A DNA stretch of 7,874 nt from Chloroflexota bacterium (GTDB taxonomy: Bacteria > Chloroflexota > Limnocylindria > QHBO01). The notes under the pieces were generated by a model, which did no database searches, was not told where the DNA came from, and saw only the letters and a list, made by a program, of their open reading frames with translations. This document shows positions 1-5,602 of the stretch, in pieces; positions within the stretch are counted from its first letter, which is position 1, and every line of letters begins with the position of its first letter. The position numbers were made by a program, and so were the translations under genes. The DNA lies in assembly GCA_005880165.1 (NCBI GenBank), contig VBJP01000024.1, positions 1 to 7,874 of the forward strand, in the 5' to 3' direction.

Positions 1-50
1 TGCTGACGGCGTTGCAGCTCCTCGAGCAGCCGATCGAACCAGCTGGACAT
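1..50 (-). CDS. Start of an unidentified gene, cut by the left window edge
   Basis: Only 16 codons are visible, reading MSSWFDRLLEELQRRQ from an ATG at 50-48. An in-frame TAG lies five codons upstream with no other start codon between, so this ATG is the only possible start in the frame. An AGGA overlapping that stop, about 10 bp before the ATG, could be the ribosome binding site. The peptide is an amphipathic, charged helix with no signal sequence. The gene starts 46 bp after the membrane-protein gene on the same strand, so it may be the third member of the guaA transcript. The family cannot be recognised from so little sequence. Confidence 0.55.
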   Translation of the reverse strand, partial: MSSWFDRLLEELQRRQ

Positions 51-96
51 CTGGCGCGAATCCTAGACGGAATGCGGAATGAGGCCGCCAGCCATG

Positions 97-903
97 TCAG
101 CCGGATGGCAACTCCGAACCAAGCAGCCGGCGCAGCCAGAGCGCCCACCAAGGCACCAGCACCAGCAGGATGACCAGGGAGGGAACGCCTGTGACGATCC
201 CCGGATCCACCCTCCAGCCCAACGCGTCAGCCAGCGGCGGGAATCCGAGCGTGGCAACGGCCACGAGGAGCATCAGTGAGCCGAGCGCCACCGAGAGACG
301 CAGCCAGCCGGCCGGGGCGGCAAGCGAGCCGCGACCCAAGGCGGCAACCAACAGCAGGCCGATCGCGAACGCGACCAGTGTCCCGGCAATACTCCAGGTC
401 TGGATCGATGACACCAGGTCCAGCACCTCCCCGCGGGCGATAACCTGGGGATCGGCGAACTCGCATTGACAATAGGTCGCGTTGGAGGTGACGGCCAGGC
501 CGCCGGCGTATTCGACCTGACCGATGACGCCAATCACCCCGCCCAGTCCAAAGGCACCAACCGCCAGCGACCCGCGCGGGTCATGTCCGTCGAGCAGGCG
601 CCGGACGACTGGGCCCAGCGCCCCCAGCGCCGCGAAGCTGACGCTGGCAACCAGCACGTTCAGCAGCGCGATCGGGAAGTGTTGCGACTCGTACTCCAGG
701 ATCGCGATCAGACGGTCCGGCAAGCGCGTCGCATCGGGCAGGTCGGGAGGCTTGACAAAGACGTGCAGATTGTCGAGCAGGAGGATGAGCGCGGTGACCG
801 CGAAGGCGATGGCCCCTGTCGTCGCCAGCAAGCGGCCCCACGTGCGCCATGCAGGGGTCAGCTCCGCGCCAGAGGCAGGCGCCATCGGTTCAGCGGGCTC
901 CAT
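97..903 (-). CDS. Hypothetical six-helix integral membrane protein
   Basis: This 268-aa protein is not recognised as a named family. It has about six hydrophobic segments, near residues 26-47, 78-98, 113-135, 170-190, 201-221 and 236-258. The first 20 residues are Pro/Ala/Glu-rich and look cytoplasmic or disordered. The loop between helices 3 and 4 holds a Cys-x-Cys pair (C145, C147) after an Asn-Ala-Thr; these are the only cysteines, so a metal or disulfide role is conceivable but unproven. The start is ATG, with a modest AGG about 9 bp upstream that overlaps the guaA stop codon. Only 10 bp separate it from guaA, so translation is probably coupled and the two share a transcript. No transporter or enzyme motif is visible, so no function is assigned. 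The gene itself is well supported by its clean membrane pattern and tight spacing. Confidence 0.82.
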   Translation of the reverse strand: MEPAEPMAPASGAELTPAWRTWGRLLATTGAIAFAVTALILLLDNLHVFVKPPDLPDATRLPDRLIAILEYESQHFPIALLNVLVASVSFAALGALGPVVRRLLDGHDPRGSLAVGAFGLGGVIGVIGQVEYAGGLAVTSNATYCQCEFADPQVIARGEVLDLVSSIQTWSIAGTLVAFAIGLLLVAALGRGSLAAPAGWLRLSVALGSLMLLVAVATLGFPPLADALGWRVDPGIVTGVPSLVILLVLVPWWALWLRRLLGSELPSG

Positions 904-913
904 CAGCCCATGC

Positions 914-2656
914 CTATTCCCACTCGATGGTGGCGGGCGGCTTGGAGCTGACGTCGTAGACCACCCGGTTCACGCCGGGCACCTCGTTCACGATGCGGCT
1001 GCTGATCCGTGCCAGCACCTCGTAGGGCAGGCGCGCCCAGTCCGCGGTCATTCCATCATCGGATGTGACTGCCCGAACGGCGACCACGTTGGCGTACGTT
1101 CGGCCGTCGCCCATCACCCCCACGCTGCGCACCGGCGTGAGGATTGCGAACGACTGCCACAGGGACCGATACAGGCCGGCCGCCTTGATCTCGTCGATCA
1201 CGATCCAGTCCGCCTCGCGAAGCGTTGCGAGCCGCTCGGCGGTCACCTCGCCGATGATCCGGATCGCCAGGCCCGGCCCGGGGAACGGCTGGCGGAGGAC
1301 CATCGCCTCCGGCAGGCCCAGCTCGGTGCCGACCGCGCGAACCTCGTCCTTGAACAGGTAGCGCAGCGGCTCGATCAGCCGGAACCGCAGGTCGGCGGGC
1401 AGGCCACCCACGTTGTGATGGGTCTTGATCTTCACCGCCGCCTTCGTCTCGGCCGTCTTGGACTCGATGACGTCGGGGTAGAGCGTTCCCTGGGTCAGGA
1501 AGTCGATCTCCCCCAGCTTGCCGGCCTCTTCCTCAAAGACCCGGATGAACTCGTCGCCGATGATGCGCCGCTTCTCCTCCGGATCCTCGATGCCCTGCAG
1601 CCGGCGCAGGAATCGGTCCCGGGCATCGACCATCACCAGGCGCATCCCCAGGTTCTGCTCGAAGGTGGCGCGCAGCAGCTCCGACTCGCGCTTGCGCATC
1701 AGCCCGTGGTCGACATAGATGCAGGTCAGCTGGTCGCCGACCGCGCGATGGACCAGGGTGGCCGCCACCGCGGAGTCGACGCCGCCCGAAAGCGCGCAGA
1801 TCACGCGTCCGGAGCCGATCCTGCTACGCACCTCGGCCACGCTTGATTCGACGAATCCGGCGGGTGTCCAGGTCGGACGGGCGCCCGCGATGCCAACCAC
1901 GAAGTTGCGCAGGATCTCCCTGCCTCGCGGGGTGTGGACGACTTCGGGATGGAATTGGATCCCGTACAGGCGCCGCTCTGGGTCCGCCAGTCCGGCAAAG
2001 GGGGTGGAATCGGTCTGGGCCGTCGGGTGAAAGCCATCGGGCGGTCGCACGATCGAGTCGCCGTGGCTCATCCAGACCGGCTGCTCGCGGTCGATTCCCC
2101 GGAAGAGGCCGTCCTTGCGGGTGATTGTCACCGAGGCGGGACCGTACTCGCGGTGCGTGGCCGGCACGACGTCCCCGCCCAGGTCGTGGGCCATCAGCTG
2201 CAGGCCATAGCAGATGCCCAGCACCGGGACCTTCCCCGACCAGATTGCCGGATCGGCCCTCGGTGCTCCTTCGTCATAGACCGATGCCGGGCCACCGGAC
2301 AGGATCAGCGCCTTCGGCCTGCGCCTGGCGATCTCCGCCCACGGCGTGTCGTGCGGAAGCAGCTCGGAGTAGACGTTCAGCTCGCGGACCCGGCGCGCGA
2401 TGAGCTGTGCGTACTGGCTGCCGAAGTCGAGGACCACCACCGTGTCGGGCTCTGGCTCGATCGCGTCCGGGGTCCGCTCGGCTGGTGGCACGTGCAGCGC
2501 CGTTTCCAGGTACGCCTCGACCTCGGCGTCATCTGGGGCCAGCACGCGATGACCGGCGTTGGCGAGCTCGCCGTGAACCGTGCGCCCGCGCTGCTCGCCA
2601 CGCGGGCGCCGATCGTGGCTGGTTGGCTGCTCGTCGGTCGTCTGGCTCAATCGCAT
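914..2656 (-). CDS. guaA: GMP synthase (glutamine-hydrolysing), with an N-terminal extension
   Basis: Cytosolic enzyme that makes GMP from XMP using ATP and glutamine, the last step of the GMP branch. The 580-aa reading begins with the class I glutamine amidotransferase domain (about 72-255): VLDFGSQYAQ near 75-84, nucleophile C149 in GICYG, and the partner H236 and E238 in QFHPE. The ATP-pyrophosphatase domain follows, with P-loop SGGVDS at 290-295. The dimerisation domain carries RQPFPGPGLA near 455-464 and ends in KPPATIEWE, as is usual. The family normally starts a few residues before the VLDFGSQ motif, so about 70 residues are extra. The only ATG is at 2656, but a GTG at 2491 (residue 56) would give 525 aa, close to normal; neither has a convincing Shine-Dalgarno. 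The extension keeps G/C-ending codons. Identity is certain; the start is not. Confidence 0.96.
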   Translation of the reverse strand: MRLSQTTDEQPTSHDRRPRGEQRGRTVHGELANAGHRVLAPDDAEVEAYLETALHVPPAERTPDAIEPEPDTVVVLDFGSQYAQLIARRVRELNVYSELLPHDTPWAEIARRRPKALILSGGPASVYDEGAPRADPAIWSGKVPVLGICYGLQLMAHDLGGDVVPATHREYGPASVTITRKDGLFRGIDREQPVWMSHGDSIVRPPDGFHPTAQTDSTPFAGLADPERRLYGIQFHPEVVHTPRGREILRNFVVGIAGARPTWTPAGFVESSVAEVRSRIGSGRVICALSGGVDSAVAATLVHRAVGDQLTCIYVDHGLMRKRESELLRATFEQNLGMRLVMVDARDRFLRRLQGIEDPEEKRRIIGDEFIRVFEEEAGKLGEIDFLTQGTLYPDVIESKTAETKAAVKIKTHHNVGGLPADLRFRLIEPLRYLFKDEVRAVGTELGLPEAMVLRQPFPGPGLAIRIIGEVTAERLATLREADWIVIDEIKAAGLYRSLWQSFAILTPVRSVGVMGDGRTYANVVAVRAVTSDDGMTADWARLPYEVLARISSRIVNEVPGVNRVVYDVSSKPPATIEWE

Positions 2657-2680
2657 CGCCGGTGCAGGTGGGTGGCAGCC

Positions 2681-2714
2681 AGTCTAGCGACGGGCCGGGG
2701 GACCTTGCTAGGGT
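2681..2714. promoter_or_regulatory. Possible divergent promoter pair between guaA and the GyrI-like gene
   Basis: Two outward-facing TANNNT -10-like hexamers lie in the 68-bp gap: TAGACT on the minus strand (2686-2681) toward guaA, and TAGGGT on the plus strand (2709-2714) toward the GyrI-like gene. They sit in an inverted repeat, CTAGC (2684-2688) with GCTAG (2707-2711). The -35 regions are poor in both directions, about 3 of 6 matches at 18-bp spacing. The plus-strand message would have a very short leader, ending about 10 bp before the ATG, which fits the absence of a ribosome binding site there. This is a pattern match only. Confidence 0.3.
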
Positions 2715-2724
2715 AACGGCACTC

Positions 2725-3228
2725 ATGACGGTTCAGACGCCGGGAGACTCGCGCATCGTCGAGCTGCAACCGAAGCCGACGGTCGCGGTGCGCGTCCAGC
2801 ATCCCTTTGCGGACCTCGATCTTGGTGCGCTCTTCGACCGCCACCTGCCGAACGTTGCCGATCGCCTGGCCGACCTGGGCGGGACGCCTGCCGGTCCACC
2901 GTACGGTCGGTACCACGAGTTCGGGCCTGAGCGAGCCGACGTCGAGATCGGCATTCCGGTCGTCGCGCCGGTCGCCAACCTGCGGCCGCTCGCCGAGTGC
3001 GAGCCCGGCGAGATGGGGGCCTCGGAGCTGCCTGGTGGACGTGCCGCGCTGACCGTGCATGAGGGGAGCTATGACGGGCTGAAGGACACCTACGCGCGGC
3101 TTCGGGATTGGATCCATGCGCAGGGTCTCCGGGACGGCGCGGGGCCGTGGGAGTCGTATGTCAACGATCCGTCAGAGGTCGATGATCCCGCTCAGCTGCG
3201 GACCGAGGTGGTCTGGCCGCTGGGCTAG
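2725..3228 (+). CDS. GyrI-like small-molecule-binding (effector-binding) domain protein
   Basis: A 167-aa cytosolic protein that appears to be a free-standing GyrI-like/AraC-effector-binding domain, the fold that binds hydrophobic or cationic small molecules in transcription regulators and in GyrI/SbmC. Visible traits are the first repeat ending in GPPYGRYHEF (58-67) followed by DVEIGIPV (72-79), and the second repeat beginning LPGGRAALTVHEGSYDGL (102-119). The late block PWESYVNDP (141-149) carries the W, E and Y that line the pocket in this fold. There is no helix-turn-helix, so it is not itself a DNA-binding regulator. The ATG at 2725 is chosen because upstream sequence reads as guaA antisense; there is no clear ribosome binding site, consistent with a leaderless message. 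It is the only plus-strand gene, divergent from guaA and convergent with guaB3, and its ligand is unknown. Confidence 0.85.
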   Translation: MTVQTPGDSRIVELQPKPTVAVRVQHPFADLDLGALFDRHLPNVADRLADLGGTPAGPPYGRYHEFGPERADVEIGIPVVAPVANLRPLAECEPGEMGASELPGGRAALTVHEGSYDGLKDTYARLRDWIHAQGLRDGAGPWESYVNDPSEVDDPAQLRTEVVWPLG

Positions 3229-3242
3229 CGCCGGCCAGCCCA
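3221..3242. terminator. Convergent-gene hairpin after the GyrI-like gene and guaB3, no U-tract
   Basis: The arms TGGGCT (3221-3226) and AGCCCA (3237-3242) pair perfectly and include the stop codon of the GyrI-like gene. Read on the minus strand, in the guaB3 direction, the stem extends to 9 pairs with one G-U and a CGGC loop. On the plus strand the corresponding position is an A-C mismatch. It lies in the 47-bp gap where two genes converge, the usual place for a shared terminator, but no T-run follows on either side. Confidence 0.4.
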
Positions 3243-3275
3243 CCCCGCCGCGCTCAATCCGCCCATGAAGGGCCC

Positions 3276-4451
3276 TCACTCCCGCCCGGCGAGCTGCCAG
3301 GACTTGCCCTCGGTCGCGATGGACGGAGCGATCACCATCTCGACTTGGTGCATCTCGGCGATGGTGCGCGCGCCGAGGGCGGCCATCGACTGGCGCAGCG
3401 CGCCCACCAGGTTTTGCGTCCCGTGGCTGGTCGCCGACGGCCCGAAGAGGATCTGCTCGAGGGGCAACTGATCGCCGACCCGGATGCGCGTCCCGCGCGG
3501 AAGGGTTGGCGAGGGGGCAGCCATCCCCCAGTTGATGCCGCGACCGGGCGCTTCCAACGCGGCGGCGAAGGGTGAGCCGAGCATGACCGCGTCCGCGCCG
3601 GAGGCGATCGCCTTGGCGATGTCCCCGCCCGTCTTCATGCCGCCATCGGTCACGATCGGGACGTAGCGGCCCGTCTCCTGCGCAAATCGGTCCCTGGCTG
3701 CAGCCACTTCGAGGGTCGCGCTCACCTGGGGGACACCGATTCCCAGCACCTCCCTGGTGGTGCACGCTGCACCCGGGCCTACCCCGACCAGGACGGCCTC
3801 GGCGCCCTGGTGCATGAGCTGGTACGCGGCCGCGCCGCTCACCGTGTTGCCGACCAGCACCGGCATGCGCAGGCCCCCGGTCAGGTCGGCAAGCGACAGG
3901 ACCCGCCCGGAGGTGGAGATGTGACGAGCGCTCGAGACCTGTGACTGGACGAGGAGCAGGTCGGCGCCCGCATCAGCAGCGAGCTCGGCGTGATGCCACG
4001 CCGAGGCAGGCGTGGTGGAGACGGCGGCGATTCCGCCGCGGCCCTTGATGCGCGTGATCAGCCCGCGGATCAGGTCGTCGCGCGGGAGCGTCTCGTAGGC
4101 CTCCGCCAACACCTTCGCGGCCTCATCGCCGGAGGCAGCGGATGCGACGCGCTCGATGATCGGCGATGGGTCGTCGAAGCGGGCGTACAGCCCTTCGAGG
4201 TTTACAAAAGCCAGCCCACCCGCCTGCGACATGCGCACGGCGAACTCGGGGTCGGAGACCGCGTCCATCGCCGCCGCCATGAATGGGATCTCGAGGCGGC
4301 GGCCGCCGATCTCGACGGCGAGATCCACCTCGGCCGGGTCGACAGTCACCTCGCCCGGTACGAGCGCCACCTCCTCGAAGCCGTACGCTCGCCGCAGGCG
4401 CCTATCGACCGCATCGCGGGTGGCGCGGGGCGCAATCGGTTGGCGGATCAC
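3276..4451 (-). CDS. guaB3: GuaB3-type IMP dehydrogenase family protein without CBS domains
   Basis: A 391-aa (beta/alpha)8-barrel protein of the IMP dehydrogenase/GMP reductase superfamily, probably oxidising IMP to XMP with NAD. The catalytic loop GVGPGAACTTR spans 223-233 with nucleophile C230. The phosphate-binding DGG starts at D269, and GSGAD-type strand residues lead to VMLGSPFA at 289-296. The tail block PRG (318-320) through HGTQNLVG (343-350) is typical of the GuaB3 subgroup. Canonical IMPDH is near 490 aa because two CBS domains are inserted around residue 110; here only a short linker exists. The start is GTG, supported by GAAAGGG 5 bp upstream. It is 159 bp after the LLM gene and in the same direction as purA and guaA. 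GMP reductase is the alternative reaction, but the guaA partnership favours IMPDH. Family membership is sure; the reaction is inferred. Confidence 0.9.
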   Translation of the reverse strand: MIRQPIAPRATRDAVDRRLRRAYGFEEVALVPGEVTVDPAEVDLAVEIGGRRLEIPFMAAAMDAVSDPEFAVRMSQAGGLAFVNLEGLYARFDDPSPIIERVASAASGDEAAKVLAEAYETLPRDDLIRGLITRIKGRGGIAAVSTTPASAWHHAELAADAGADLLLVQSQVSSARHISTSGRVLSLADLTGGLRMPVLVGNTVSGAAAYQLMHQGAEAVLVGVGPGAACTTREVLGIGVPQVSATLEVAAARDRFAQETGRYVPIVTDGGMKTGGDIAKAIASGADAVMLGSPFAAALEAPGRGINWGMAAPSPTLPRGTRIRVGDQLPLEQILFGPSATSHGTQNLVGALRQSMAALGARTIAEMHQVEMVIAPSIATEGKSWQLAGRE

Positions 4452-4456
4452 CGCAG

Positions 4457-4463
4457 CCCTTTC
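4457..4463 (-). promoter_or_regulatory. Ribosome binding site fixing the GTG start of guaB3
   Basis: The minus strand reads GAAAGGG followed by five bases and then GTG at 4451-4449. This purine-rich match at normal spacing supports GTG as the start and makes the predicted N-terminus MIRQPIAPRA. Confidence 0.6.
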
Positions 4464-4475
4464 GGCGCAGCTAGC

Positions 4476-4509
4476 AAAACGCCCGCGGGCGGCATCGACC
4501 GGCGCGGGC
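4476..4509 (-). promoter_or_regulatory. GC-rich hairpin with T-run in the guaB3 leader (attenuator-like)
   Basis: On the minus strand GCCCGCG (4509-4503) pairs with CGCGGGC (4487-4481), seven pairs. The 15-nt loop can itself form CGG/CCG. One G and then TTTT (4479-4476) follow directly. The T-run ends 12 bp before the guaB3 ribosome binding site. This has the layout of a weak intrinsic terminator placed inside the leader. No known purine riboswitch core could be recognised upstream of it. Confidence 0.35.
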
Positions 4510-4583
4510 TTGAGGTATCGCCTTGCGAGGGGACCGCTCGAATCGGGTGCACCAGCATTCGGTACAGGCTGCGGCTTTGGCGG

Positions 4584-4613
4584 AGTATAGCCGAGCCCTC
4601 CGGCGAGGGGTCA
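4584..4613 (-). promoter_or_regulatory. Candidate guaB3 promoter at the end of the LLM gene
   Basis: The minus strand holds TATACT at 4589-4584, a five-of-six match to the -10 consensus and unusually AT-rich for this DNA. With an 18-bp spacer the -35 position reads TGACCC (4613-4608), overlapping the stop codon of the LLM gene; it is only a partial match. Initiation near 4577 would give a leader of about 125 nt. Within the spacer, CCCTC/GAGGG (4596-4609) forms a small hairpin with a four-base loop. Confidence 0.4.
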
Positions 4614-5513
4614 GTCCGCCAGCGCGCAACCGGCGGCCCGGGCGTCGCTGGCGAGCTCCGCCAGCGGCTCATCCGACCCGGCGCTCTCCTGGAGGAGGCC
4701 GATCACGCGATCGACGCCGGCATCAGCGTAGTCGCGCAGCAGCTCCTCCCGCCCCGCCCCGGAGCGACGCCAGGCGTCGTCCTCCCAGAAGACATGAACC
4801 GAGACGCGCAGGTCGTCCGGGTCGCGTCCGATCTCCTCGCACCGAGAGCGGATGGTGGGCAGCGCCTCTCGCACCTCACGCGGCGACATCCCGTCGACGT
4901 TCAGCTCATCCGCGTGGCGCGCCGCCAGTCGCCAGGTCACGTTCGGTCCATTGCCGCCCACCATGATCGGTATCCGGGGCTGCTGCAGGCCCTTTGGCGG
5001 GTTGATCGCGTCCTTGACGTGGGCGTGTCGGCCCTCGAACGAGGCGTGCGTCGTGCGCCCGGGCTCGAGCATGGCGCCGATGACGCCGAGTCCGTCCGCG
5101 AGCGAGGCGAGCCGCTCGCGCGTGTCAGGGAAGCCGTAGCCGTAGGCCATCCACTCGTCGCGCTTCCAGCCCGCGCCGATGCCGAGCTCCATGCGACCAC
5201 CGGCGATGACGTCCATGGTGGCGATCATCTTGGCCACCAGCGCCGGGTTCCGATATCCATTGCAAATCACGATGTGCCCCAGCCGGACGCGGTTGGTCAC
5301 CGCGGCGAGCGCCGCGAGCGCCGTGAATGACTCGAACGTCAGCTCATCGGTGGGCTGCGGCACGGTGTGGAAGTGGTCGAACAGCCAGATCGACTCGAAG
5401 CCGAGCCGTTCGGCCTCCTTCGCCACCGCCACCGTCCGGGCCCAGGCGGCCGCGGGCTCCCAGCCGTCGTACTCCCCCGTCCATCCCTGCGGAACGACCA
5501 CGCCAACCTTCAC
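4611..5513 (-). CDS. LLM-class F420-dependent oxidoreductase, Rv1855c-like
   Basis: A 300-aa cytosolic luciferase-like monooxygenase-fold protein, probably using reduced coenzyme F420 for hydride transfer to an unknown substrate. The order of motifs resembles the mycobacterial Rv1855c group: a VVVPQGW start (5-11), SIWLFDHFHTVPQPT (41-55), TNRVRLG (73-79), YRNPALVAKM (87-96), the glycine-rich GGRMELGIGAGW (105-116), YGYGFP (124-129), and IPIMVGGNG (181-189). Length is normal for the family. The GTG start at 5513 follows a strong GGAGGT at ideal spacing. It sits between purA and guaB3 in the same direction, 86 bp after purA, but nothing in the family links it to purine metabolism, so co-location may only reflect shared transcription. 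FMN use cannot be excluded from sequence alone. Confidence 0.9.
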   Translation of the reverse strand: MKVGVVVPQGWTGEYDGWEPAAAWARTVAVAKEAERLGFESIWLFDHFHTVPQPTDELTFESFTALAALAAVTNRVRLGHIVICNGYRNPALVAKMIATMDVIAGGRMELGIGAGWKRDEWMAYGYGFPDTRERLASLADGLGVIGAMLEPGRTTHASFEGRHAHVKDAINPPKGLQQPRIPIMVGGNGPNVTWRLAARHADELNVDGMSPREVREALPTIRSRCEEIGRDPDDLRVSVHVFWEDDAWRRSGAGREELLRDYADAGVDRVIGLLQESAGSDEPLAELASDARAAGCALAD

Positions 5514-5518
5514 GCCCT

Positions 5519-5524
5519 ACCTCC
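5519..5524 (-). promoter_or_regulatory. Strong ribosome binding site of the LLM oxidoreductase gene
   Basis: The minus strand reads GGAGGT, then five bases, then GTG at 5513-5511. It is the best Shine-Dalgarno in the window and fixes the start. It lies 9 bp beyond the end of the large hairpin in the purA-LLM gap, so the site stays single-stranded when that hairpin forms. Confidence 0.65.
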
Positions 5525-5532
5525 ACGTGACG

Positions 5533-5602
5533 TAGAGGCGTGTCCGGGCCGGGCCGCAGGCTGTTGCAACGCCAGCCAAGGTCCGGTCCGGGCGCGCCTC
5601 TA
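5533..5602. repeat. 70-nt long-stem inverted repeat between purA and the LLM gene
   Basis: Arms 5533-5555 and 5580-5602 are complementary over all 23 positions on the plus strand, with 19 Watson-Crick and 4 G-U pairs (at 5541, 5543, 5548 and 5553). Past a small internal loop, GGCTG (5559-5563) pairs with CAGCC (5573-5577) around a 9-nt apical loop. On the minus strand the same four positions become C-A mismatches, but the structure would still be very stable. The outermost three pairs include the purA TAG stop codon. No T-run follows on the minus strand. It may be a U-less terminator, an RNA-processing site, or a copy of a palindromic repeat element. Confidence 0.75.

Noticed and set aside
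51..91. Inverted repeat CTGGCG (51-56) and CGCCAG (86-91) between the membrane-protein gene and the left-edge gene
   Set aside because: Six-base arms 29 bp apart are expected by chance in this base composition and the loop has no further structure.
524..1846. A 440-codon plus-strand open frame opposite guaA and the membrane-protein gene
   Set aside because: It is antisense to well-supported genes, its translation is low-complexity Arg/Ala/Asp-rich with no family motif, and long antisense frames are expected in GC-rich DNA.
2407..2724. Longer upstream start for the GyrI-like gene
   Set aside because: The upstream part is antisense to guaA, Arg/Pro-rich, and outside the effector-binding fold; the ATG at 2725 gives the normal domain length.
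4452..4610. A purine riboswitch in the guaB3 leader
   Set aside because: I could not find the conserved junction sequences of the known purine aptamer, so only the generic hairpin is reported.
3990..5330. A 446-codon plus-strand open frame opposite guaB3 and the LLM gene
   Set aside because: It spans two real minus-strand genes and their gap, shows no domain, and arises from the codon bias of the opposite strand.
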